A DNA stretch of 8,421 bases from Bacillota bacterium (GTDB taxonomy: Bacteria; Bacillota; Clostridia; Christensenellales; CAG-138), in NCBI GenBank assembly GCA_023435855.1, contig JAEZLG010000140.1:1-8421 (forward strand), in the 5' to 3' direction. Each line of letters begins with the position of its first letter. Position 1 is the stretch's first letter. The notes beneath the pieces are model-generated. The model was not told the origin of the DNA and did no database searches. It saw only the letters and a program-made list of their open reading frames with translations. The position numbers were made by a program, and so were the translations under genes. Positions 1 to 5,051 of the stretch are shown here, piece after piece.

Positions 1-375
1 GGTTCGGGTACAACGCTCTCCTCCACGGCGTTTGCAGGTTCTTTCGCGCTTGGCGAACGCGGTTTTGTGTACGGCACCGGACTAAACCCTACAATAGGTA
101 CTGTAGGCGTAAAAAAGCTTGCGGTAGGGAATGGTGCAGGCAGCTTTGAAGCAACCCTTTCGGGGCTTAACGCATACACTGTGTACTATGCACGTGCCTA
201 TGTGATGAGCGGCGGCAATGTTTATTACGGCGAAACGATAAGTTTTACGACTGGTGCTATCGTGAATGTGCCGAACACGGGTTCAAAAACAAACACGCTT
301 GGTTTTGCATTAATAGGGGGCGCTGTGCTGTTCTCTTGCGCTGTGGCGATTAACCGAAAAAGAGTAAAACAATAA
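1..375 (+). CDS. C-terminal part of a sortase-anchored surface protein (5' end outside window)
   Basis: The frame is open from the first base and gives 124 visible residues before TAA; the true start lies upstream. Residues about 15-84 resemble the end of a fibronectin-III-like beta-sandwich repeat of large bacterial surface proteins: a GFVYGT segment, a Gly/Ser-rich turn, a YTVYYARAY strand and a closing SFTT strand. The end is a classical cell-wall sorting signal: VPNTG at residues 90-94, a hydrophobic stretch at about 99-116, and a basic tail RKRVKQ. By family knowledge a sortase cuts between T and G and links the protein to peptidoglycan. The motif has V where the canonical LPxTG has L. 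The ligand or role of the ectodomain cannot be inferred from this fragment. The gene is followed by a strong hairpin terminator. Confidence 0.85.
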   Translation, partial: GSGTTLSSTAFAGSFALGERGFVYGTGLNPTIGTVGVKKLAVGNGAGSFEATLSGLNAYTVYYARAYVMSGGNVYYGETISFTTGAIVNVPNTGSKTNTLGFALIGGAVLFSCAVAINRKRVKQ

Positions 376-389
376 CGACATAGAGACTG

Positions 390-428
390 AAAAGCCGGGA
401 GTATGGTTCTGCCAAACTCCCGGCTTTT
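390..428. terminator. Bidirectional intrinsic terminator between convergent genes
   Basis: A perfect 13-bp inverted repeat (AAAAGCCGGGAGT at 390-402 and its complement at 416-428) has a loop that can add a TGG/CCA pair. The stem begins with A residues and ends with T residues, so either strand gives a GC-rich hairpin followed by U. It sits 15 bp after the stop of the surface protein and 37 bp beyond the stop of the minus-strand HTH gene, so it can serve both. Confidence 0.9.
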
Positions 429-464
429 ACTATGTAAGGTATATAGAAACATATGCGTTATATC

Positions 465-734
465 TTAACCCTGTGCGCATTGCTTCACAATTTTTCGTAT
501 GCTGTCGGTGGACAAATAAAACTGTTTGGCCAATTCATGTACGTGCGCACCGTCAAGGTAGCGCTGTGCGATCTGGCGATTGCGCGCATTATAGCGCGCT
601 CTGGACCCGTTGACCTCGCCCCAAGCGGCTTTGCTTTCGCCGCTGGGTACATATATGAGTTCGCCCGCGCAATATTTTTGAAGTTCAGCCAACAGCGCTT
701 CGGGCAAAACTGCCTCTGCGTTGCGATATTTCAT
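465..734 (-). CDS. CD3324-type small HTH protein (Mor-activator-like)
   Basis: The product is 89 residues. The N-terminal part (MKYRNAEAVLPEALLAELQK, then GELIYVP and WGE at about 25-40) and the C-terminal helix-turn-helix (about 50-86: N-x3-I-x3-YL-G-x-HELA-x-F-LS-x-SIRKI) match the pattern I know from clostridial CD3324-family proteins, which are related to the Mor transcription-activator fold. It is therefore probably a DNA-binding regulator, but no target is known. The ATG at 734 is chosen because AAGGAG lies 5 nt before it and the family starts with MKY; a longer frame reaching 833 would run through a terminator hairpin. The only plausible promoter lies about 235 bp upstream, beyond that terminator, so expression probably depends on read-through. 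An antisense frame at 453-773 is a shadow. Confidence 0.82.
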   Translation of the reverse strand: MKYRNAEAVLPEALLAELQKYCAGELIYVPSGESKAAWGEVNGSRARYNARNRQIAQRYLDGAHVHELAKQFYLSTDSIRKIVKQCAQG

Positions 735-738
735 GCAA

Positions 739-745
739 TCTCCTT
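739..745 (-). promoter_or_regulatory. Ribosome binding site of the CD3324-type gene
   Basis: The minus strand reads AAGGAGA followed by TTGC and ATG. This fixes the start at 734 and places the ribosome site downstream of the terminator at 771-798. Confidence 0.8.
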
Positions 746-770
746 GAAAAACAATGGTCGGTGCGGAACA

Positions 771-798
771 TAAAAAGCCGCGGAGCAACCCGCGGCTT
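771..798 (-). terminator. Intrinsic terminator ahead of the CD3324-type gene (leader terminator)
   Basis: A perfect 9-bp stem (775-783 with 790-798, CCGCGG core) with a 6-nt loop is followed, on the minus strand only, by a run of U (772-776 read in reverse). It therefore acts on minus-strand transcripts. It sits 26 nt before the ribosome site of the downstream gene. No -10/-35 pair that I can see fits between it and that gene, as expected of an attenuator. Confidence 0.8.
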
Positions 799-963
799 AA
801 GGTTCCTCGTAAAGAGCGGTATCCGGCGCGCAAAACAAAGCAAGGCGAAAAACGCCCGCGCTTCGCGCGCCGAACACCTGTTTGGTTTTAGAGGCTCAGC
901 ACCTCATCAAAAATCTTCACCACTCGATCAACCCCTTTCAAAGAGATTGCAATTCCGGATTGC
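771..963 (-). ncRNA. Structured leader or small RNA upstream of the CD3324-type gene
   Basis: A transcript from the promoter at 970-998 would run about 193 nt to the terminator at 771. It can fold into an 11 to 14-bp helix (818-831 with 865-878), whose interior carries a GGCG-UUUUU-CGCC hairpin, and a 7-bp helix (814-820 with 919-925) that can stack on it. Bases 818-820 are shared between the two helices. A short GAGG/CCTC hairpin lies at 891-905, and a 4-bp GGUU/AACC helix (930-933 with 801-804) closes the fold. The non-Watson-Crick pairs in the two main helices are G-U on the minus strand but A-C on the plus strand, which points to minus-strand RNA. A segment at 856-863 can also pair, with one bulge, with the 3' arm of the terminator and could act as antiterminator. 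I could not match it to a named RNA family. It may be a riboswitch or attenuator, or an independent small RNA. Confidence 0.45.
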
Positions 964-969
964 AAATGT

Positions 970-998
970 ATTGTACAATAACAATAAACTGTAGGCAA
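970..998 (-). promoter_or_regulatory. Sigma-A-type promoter for the leader and CD3324-type gene
   Basis: On the minus strand TTGCCT (993-998) is separated by 17 bp from TACAAT (970-975). The -10 lies inside a perfect 12-bp palindrome at 969-980, which could be a repressor site. The predicted transcript start is near 963. Confidence 0.5.
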
Positions 999-1086
999 GG
1001 GAAAAAACGGATAAAACCTGTTTTTCCGCTTATCAGTTAGGTTTATCATCGCATTTTTGGCGGAATAAACTGCCGATATCCGCTTA

Positions 1087-1095
1087 TGCTATAAA
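1087..1095 (+). promoter_or_regulatory. Possible extended -10 for the small-protein/HD operon
   Basis: TGCTATAAA fits an extended -10 element (TGn then TATAAA), but no good -35 sits 16-18 bp upstream. The predicted start would fall at about 1102, right at the ribosome site, leaving almost no leader. The identification is weak. Confidence 0.3.
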
Positions 1096-1119
1096 AAACG
1101 AAGGGGGACTTAAGCGCGT

Positions 1120-1266
1120 ATGAGAAGCAACAAAATGAAAAGCACCCATAACAAGAAAAAAGAAGACGGCAAATTCCGCTCCAAGCACATAAAACATGAC
1201 CCTCAGGACGAAAGTGCCCGTGCGGTATTCGGCAAAAAAGGACCGGAAGACGGCGGCTTCAATTGA
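1120..1266 (+). CDS. Small basic protein of 48 residues, function unknown (CPC_1213-like)
   Basis: The gene encodes 48 residues with a strongly basic N-terminal half (KMKSTHNKKKEDGKFRSKHI), a HDPQDESARAVF segment and an acidic-glycine ending (GPEDGGFN). It has no membrane segment or signal peptide. The pattern resembles a family of very small clostridial proteins that I recall as CPC_1213; this is a memory-based match and its function is unknown to me. AGGGGG (1102-1107) lies 12 nt before the ATG, a rather long spacing, so the internal ATG at 1135 is an alternative start. The stop overlaps the TTG start of the HD-domain gene by 4 nt, which indicates translational coupling in one operon and supports the gene being real. 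Confidence 0.65.
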   Translation: MRSNKMKSTHNKKKEDGKFRSKHIKHDPQDESARAVFGKKGPEDGGFN

Positions 1267-1871
1267 GCTTGGCACTTTTTAATGAGATACAACAACACCT
1301 TCTAAATGACGCAAATCCGTCCCAATATTTGGAACAGGCGTCCCAAACGGAGGCTTTTATAAAGCCCCCGTTTTCCATGCTGCTGCGGCTTAAAAAAACC
1401 GAACAGTCGCCTGTGCACCATCCGGAGGGCAATGTATGGAACCACACTATGCTTGTGGTTGACGAAGCCGCTAAGCGAAGGGTAGAGAGCAAAAACCCTG
1501 CAGCATTGATGTGGGCAGCGCTTTTGCATGACATCGGAAAGCCCGATACCACAAAGGTACGGCGCGGAAAGATCACCGCCTACGAGCATGACACAACCGG
1601 AGCAGTGCTTGCAAAGCGCTTCCTAAGCGCCTGCACGGTGGATGAAGCGCTCATTCGCACGGTATGTTCGCTTGTTCGCTACCATATGCATATGCTCTAT
1701 GTGCTCAAAAACCTGCCGTTTCAGGATTTGCCCGGCTTAAAACGCGAAGTGGATCTACAGGAGCTTGCGCTATTTTGCGTTTGTGACAGGCTCGGGCGGC
1801 TCAACCCCGACATTACAGCGGAAGAGCAAAACCGGCAGACATTTCTAAAAAAGTTGATTACCGTACATTAG
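1263..1871 (+). CDS. Stand-alone HD-domain phosphohydrolase
   Basis: The product is 202 residues and mostly one HD domain. The first histidine is in NVWNHTM (H61), the signature pair in LLHDIGKPDT (H89-D90), a further histidine in YEHD (H109), histidines at 141/143, and the late aspartate in CDRLGR (D175). The HHPEGNVWNHT and HDIGKP-T segments are like the HD domain of bacterial CCA-adding enzymes, but the nucleotidyltransferase domain is absent. By family knowledge it should be a cytosolic metal-dependent phosphohydrolase acting on a nucleotide or phosphate ester; the substrate cannot be told. The TTG start at 1263 overlaps the stop of the upstream gene (TTGA) and no strong ribosome site precedes it, so coupled translation is likely; TTG at 1269 is an alternative. 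A strong terminator follows. Confidence 0.85.
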   Translation: MSLALFNEIQQHLLNDANPSQYLEQASQTEAFIKPPFSMLLRLKKTEQSPVHHPEGNVWNHTMLVVDEAAKRRVESKNPAALMWAALLHDIGKPDTTKVRRGKITAYEHDTTGAVLAKRFLSACTVDEALIRTVCSLVRYHMHMLYVLKNLPFQDLPGLKREVDLQELALFCVCDRLGRLNPDITAEEQNRQTFLKKLITVH

Positions 1872-1880
1872 ACCACATGA

Positions 1881-1914
1881 AAAGCGAGTGGATCATCGAT
1901 CACTCGCTTTCTCT
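1881..1914 (+). terminator. Intrinsic terminator after the HD-domain gene
   Basis: A perfect 10-bp stem, AAAGCGAGTG (1881-1890) with its complement (1901-1910), is followed by TTTCTCTT. It lies 9 bp after the TAG stop. Confidence 0.85.
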
Positions 1915-1919
1915 TATGT

Positions 1920-1948
1920 TTGCACTTTTTGCATGTCTGTGCTATTTT
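1920..1948 (+). promoter_or_regulatory. Promoter of the DUF362/ferredoxin gene
   Basis: TTGCAC (1920-1925), a 17-bp spacer and TATTTT (1943-1948) are preceded by TGC, giving an extended -10. It lies just downstream of the preceding terminator and about 30 bp before the gene, with a predicted start near 1955. This also makes the earlier in-frame ATG at 1920 untenable. Confidence 0.55.
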
Positions 1949-1979
1949 GATAGAACGAAATACGAAACGGGGAATAGCC

Positions 1980-3137
1980 ATGAACTGCGAGGTATCCGTT
2001 GTACGCTGCGAAAATTATGATGCAGAAACGGTAAAAGCCGCTTTAGCGGAGGCACTAGCTCCTATCGGTGGGCTAAATTGGGTGCAGCCCGGCATGAAGA
2101 TTGCCGTAAAGGTGAACCTTCTCATGCGTGCAAAACCCGAAAAAGCCGCTACCGTGCATCCGAGCGTGGTCGCAGCGCTATGTGAGCTTCTTATAGAAAA
2201 AGGTGCTAAGGTAGTTGTGGGCGACAGCCCCGGGGGCCCGTTTAACGCAACGTATCTGAGCGCTGTCTATTCTGGTACGGGCATGGGTTTGGCTGTTAAA
2301 GCGGGTGCGTACCTCAACGATGATTTTTCTTACTCGGATGTAAAATGCCCCGAGGCAGTGGTCGCTAAAGAAGTGCAAATTACAAATTACCTTCTTCATG
2401 CGGATGCGGTTATTGATTTATGCAAGGTAAAAACGCACGGGCTTATGGCGTATACGGGCGCTTGTAAAAACCTGTTTGGCGCAGTACCCGGAACGATTAA
2501 ACCCGAGTACCATTACCGTTATCAAACGCACGAGGCGTTTTCTAACATGCTCGTGGATATTTGTGAGTATATAAAGCCACGCCTCTCCATTGCCGACGGG
2601 ATTATGGCTATGGAAGGTAACGGCCCTTCAGCAGGCACGCCTCGTTTTATGGGTGCTCTTTTGGCGTCATTTAACCCGCATGCGCTCGACCTTACCTGTG
2701 CACATCTGATAGGGTTAACCGCGGACGATGTACCTACTCTTCACGCAGCTTATGAGCGCGGCCTCATTCCCGAAAGTGTAAAGAAGCTCACTGTTCATGG
2801 TGAACTCGAACCGTTTGTAATACCGGATTTTAAGCTGATTCCCAAGCAGAGTATAAACGGCTGGGGGGTAAAAAGTAAGCTGTTTGACGCTGTGGCGACG
2901 CATCTGTTTGCGAGCCGTCCGCTTATAAAGAAACCGGAATGCGTCGGCTGCGAGGAATGTAAAAATGTCTGCCCTGCCGATGCTATAAAATTGGAAACTA
3001 AGCTAGCAATTATTAACCGTAAAAAATGTGTCCGCTGCTTTTGCTGTCAGGAGTTTTGTCCGAAAGGCGCTATACATGTACACCGCCCGGGCGTTGCGCG
3101 TATGCTTGGAGGGTCAAAGCGGAAAAACCAAGCATAA
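1980..3137 (+). CDS. DUF362 protein with C-terminal 2[4Fe-4S] ferredoxin domain
   Basis: The product is 385 residues. Residues about 5-310 form a DUF362 domain, recognised by IAVKVNLLM, the HP-V region at 60-63, VVVGDSPGG (78-86), the VIDLCKVKTHGLMAYTGACKNLFG region (145-167) and the ADGIMAMEGNGPS segment (206-217). Residues 321-361 carry two CxxCxxCxxxCP clusters (C321/324/327/331 and C350/353/356/360), so two [4Fe-4S] centres are expected. There is no signal peptide. Members are usually described as uncharacterised iron-sulfur proteins; a redox role is likely but the reaction is unknown. The ATG at 1980 is chosen for the MNCEVSVVRC beginning, a GGGGA upstream and the promoter at 1920-1948. 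No terminator is visible in the 16 bp before the convergent gene. Confidence 0.88.
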   Translation: MNCEVSVVRCENYDAETVKAALAEALAPIGGLNWVQPGMKIAVKVNLLMRAKPEKAATVHPSVVAALCELLIEKGAKVVVGDSPGGPFNATYLSAVYSGTGMGLAVKAGAYLNDDFSYSDVKCPEAVVAKEVQITNYLLHADAVIDLCKVKTHGLMAYTGACKNLFGAVPGTIKPEYHYRYQTHEAFSNMLVDICEYIKPRLSIADGIMAMEGNGPSAGTPRFMGALLASFNPHALDLTCAHLIGLTADDVPTLHAAYERGLIPESVKKLTVHGELEPFVIPDFKLIPKQSINGWGVKSKLFDAVATHLFASRPLIKKPECVGCEECKNVCPADAIKLETKLAIINRKKCVRCFCCQEFCPKGAIHVHRPGVARMLGGSKRKNQA

Positions 3138-3153
3138 AGGCTTGTGCAGCTGT

Positions 3154-4827
3154 TTACTTACGCGATTGACGGCAAAGCTCAATTACATAGAACATGTATT
3201 GTAACATGCTCTTTCGTCTTTTAAATCTTGACGAAAAGAACCTCTGCTTCGTTTGCAACCTGATTGATTGCGCCTCCCGTAAGATGCAACTATGCTCGGG
3301 TGGCGCTAATTGCATCATGTAGTCGATTGCTCCGTTTTTAGAGGTGATATCCTTCTCCTGCAATGTATAATACATGCGGGAAATGCCGCATACACACCAC
3401 TCAACAGCCCGATCTGTTAATGAAAGAATACTCTTTCTCGAAAATGTCTTTGAAGCAGAAGCTACCCACATTGCCCAATAGGTGTTGATATTCTCACAAA
3501 CGTAGGCGGTCAATTCTTCTGCTTGGGTTTCTAAATGTAATTCGTCGATAGGTTTTCCCCATACTACAGCCCCGTATTTTTTCAGTATATACCAAGTGAC
3601 CGGATTCAAATTAAAGTAGGATATGCTGTGCTTGTTGTCGTGGTAGGCTAATATAGGAGCCGCATCTTCTTTGCATTTGCCAACTGCTGTAATGGGAATA
3701 TACTGTATTTCAAACTTCACGCCTGCATATTTAATTTGCAGCCTATTTATCTGCTTTTGAAGTGCGACTCTGTCCTTTTTTGTTATAACGTCATGTATCA
3801 AAATGATAAGATCAAGGTCGGATTTTCCGTAGTGCCAGTCCCCTAAAACCGCCGAACCTGTTAAATAGGTGCCTATGATGTTTTTATGTAATACCGACTG
3901 TACCGCATTTGATACCTGTTCTGAAATAAGCTTCAGCATTTGTGAATCATCGGCCTCATATCTCGTAGTATCTTCCTGCTTCCACGATGAAACCGCCGCA
4001 ACGCCTAAAATGATGGTCCCGCCAACGATTTCCCGCATGGAAGGTGAAGCACCGAGAAAGAGAAAAGCAAAAAGAATGCCGTATACCGTTTCCATGCCTG
4101 AAATAATACCCGCTGTCTGTGCGCTAACTTTTTTTTGCGCGGTCACAAACAACGAAAACCCGAGTGCGGTACATAGTGCACCTATGGCAACAATTCCGGC
4201 TACATCATTAGCCCCAATCCGTTCCTTTACCCATACTACTGCGGGCAACAGTACGGCGGCCGCAACAGCCTGCTCATACATACATATTTTTATCCCGGAG
4301 TACCGAGCGGATAAATCCCTGTTAATAAGGACCAGCAACGCATAGGTAAAGCTTCCCGCCATGCCCCACAAGATACCCGCGGTTGTTTGGTTTGACAGGG
4401 AAAATTCGGGCACGGTTATGAGCACACCGCATAACAATACAGCTGCATAAACAAGATTGCGCACGCGAAACCGCTCATGAAAAAGTAACGGCTCGAGAAC
4501 AATAAGAAACAACGGAAATGTTGAAAAGGTGATGGTACCTATGGCGACCGATGCTGTCTTTATAGACTGGAAAAAAGCCGTCCAATGTAAAGCGAGAAGA
4601 ACCCCGGAAAGTACAAGCTGCAGTGCGTCTTTTCTCAGCTTTAGTTGAAAGCCCTCCCGTTTTATCAGCATTATACAGAAAAGCAAAAAGCTCGATAAGA
4701 GTGCACGAGAGAAGGTGATGGTAACGGGGGAGGCGCTTATAAATTTCGCAATCACGCCCGAAAGTCCGAAAAGCATCACCGCAAGGTTTAAAAAAAGCAC
4801 GCTCTTTTTGTCGGGTGCGTTTTTCAT
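3154..4827 (-). CDS. EamA/DMT transporter fused to AadA-like nucleotidyltransferase
   Basis: One 557-residue frame holds two complete modules. Residues about 10-281 are a drug/metabolite transporter with two EamA repeats (about 10-139 and 151-281), roughly ten hydrophobic helices and the usual WK ending. Residues about 297-557 match the ANT(3'')/AadA type. The nucleotidyltransferase core has GS (324-325) and SDLDL (336-340) supplying metal-binding aspartates D337 and D339, and E373 in KFEIQYIP fits the AadA catalytic glutamate. The C-terminal domain (GISRMYY, then IDYMMQLAPPEHSCILREAQ at 502-521) parallels the AadA C-terminal helical domain. By family, AadA adenylylates streptomycin or spectinomycin with ATP; whether this protein modifies an antibiotic is inference. 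The catalytic domain would lie on one face of the membrane, probably cytosolic. GGGAG sits 7 nt before the ATG. The ATG at 3939, where a separate enzyme would start, has no suitable ribosome site, which favours a true fusion. Confidence 0.85.
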   Translation of the reverse strand: MKNAPDKKSVLFLNLAVMLFGLSGVIAKFISASPVTITFSRALLSSFLLFCIMLIKREGFQLKLRKDALQLVLSGVLLALHWTAFFQSIKTASVAIGTITFSTFPLFLIVLEPLLFHERFRVRNLVYAAVLLCGVLITVPEFSLSNQTTAGILWGMAGSFTYALLVLINRDLSARYSGIKICMYEQAVAAAVLLPAVVWVKERIGANDVAGIVAIGALCTALGFSLFVTAQKKVSAQTAGIISGMETVYGILFAFLFLGASPSMREIVGGTIILGVAAVSSWKQEDTTRYEADDSQMLKLISEQVSNAVQSVLHKNIIGTYLTGSAVLGDWHYGKSDLDLIILIHDVITKKDRVALQKQINRLQIKYAGVKFEIQYIPITAVGKCKEDAAPILAYHDNKHSISYFNLNPVTWYILKKYGAVVWGKPIDELHLETQAEELTAYVCENINTYWAMWVASASKTFSRKSILSLTDRAVEWCVCGISRMYYTLQEKDITSKNGAIDYMMQLAPPEHSCILREAQSIRLQTKQRFFSSRFKRRKSMLQYMFYVIELCRQSRK

Positions 4828-4869
4828 TCAAAAACTCCCATCCTTAGCGTTTGTCACAATGCACGGCTG

Positions 4870-4891
4870 TATAATTCCTATTAGGATTATA
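4870..4891. promoter_or_regulatory. Operator-like palindrome over the fusion-gene promoter
   Basis: The arms TATAATTCCTA and TAGGATTATA form a near-perfect 22-bp inverted repeat with one unpaired T in the left arm. It spans the -10 to about +10 of the minus-strand promoter, a typical place for a repressor such as a MarR- or TetR-type regulator. No regulator gene is adjacent in the window. Confidence 0.5.
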
Positions 4892-4914
4892 GCATTTAGG
4901 AAGCTCTTTTTCCA
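4886..4914 (-). promoter_or_regulatory. Extended -10 promoter of the transporter-nucleotidyltransferase gene
   Basis: The minus strand reads TGGAAA (4909-4914), 17 bp, then TATAAT (4886-4891) preceded by TGC. A perfect -10 with the TGn extension compensates for the modest -35. The predicted start is near 4879, giving a leader of about 50 nt. Confidence 0.7.
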
Positions 4915-4948
4915 TAAACGTGCACCCTCCGTGTAAACCCCAAAAAGC

Positions 4949-4976
4949 TTGCAAAAGCTAAAACTCCTGCTACACT
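4949..4976 (+). promoter_or_regulatory. Probable promoter of the amidohydrolase gene
   Basis: TTGCAA (4949-4954), a 16-bp spacer and TACACT (4971-4976) are preceded by TGC. The predicted start is near 4983, about 70 nt before the TTG codon. The promoter is divergent from that of the fusion gene, and the two -35 boxes are about 35 bp apart. Confidence 0.5.
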
Positions 4977-5038
4977 TAATAATGAGGGAGGATGCGGAGA
5001 AACGAAAAATACCGCGTCGATCTAACAGCATACCGATT

Positions 5039-5044
5039 AGGAGG
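5039..5044 (+). promoter_or_regulatory. Perfect ribosome binding site deciding the TTG start
   Basis: AGGAGG lies 7 nt before TTG at 5052. The in-frame ATG at 4992 instead has GGGAGG directly touching it with no spacer, so the downstream TTG is preferred. Confidence 0.85.
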
Positions 5045-5051
5045 AAACAGT

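Noticed and set aside
453..773. Plus-strand open frame of 106 codons
   Set aside because: It is the antisense of the CD3324-type gene and its terminator, with no ribosome site; the minus-strand frame has a family match and a good ribosome site.
771..963. 6S RNA
   Set aside because: Length and rod-like pairing are suggestive, but the single-stranded region is almost all on one side rather than a symmetric central bubble, and I see no conserved 6S sequence. An Rfam search would settle it.
761..994. Plus-strand open frame of 77 codons
   Set aside because: It begins at a GTG without a ribosome site inside the minus-strand terminator hairpin, and its product is low-complexity and basic; better explained as the shadow of the structured leader.
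1025..1087. Direct repeat TCCGCTTAT at 1025-1033 and 1079-1087
   Set aside because: Only 9 bp, two copies, 54 bp apart in an AT-rich intergenic stretch; chance is a sufficient explanation.
1920..1979. 20-residue N-terminal extension of the DUF362 protein
   Set aside because: The upstream ATG has no ribosome site and overlaps the likely promoter; the DUF362 domain starts right after the ATG at 1980.
3869..4345. Plus-strand open frame of 158 codons
   Set aside because: Lies fully opposite the EamA part of the fusion gene; composition follows the reverse of membrane-protein codons and there is no ribosome site.
4992..5051. 20-residue N-terminal extension of the amidohydrolase from ATG at 4992
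   Set aside because: The ribosome-site-like GGGAGG touches this ATG with no spacer, the extension is unlike the family, and TTG at 5052 has a perfect AGGAGG at 7 nt.
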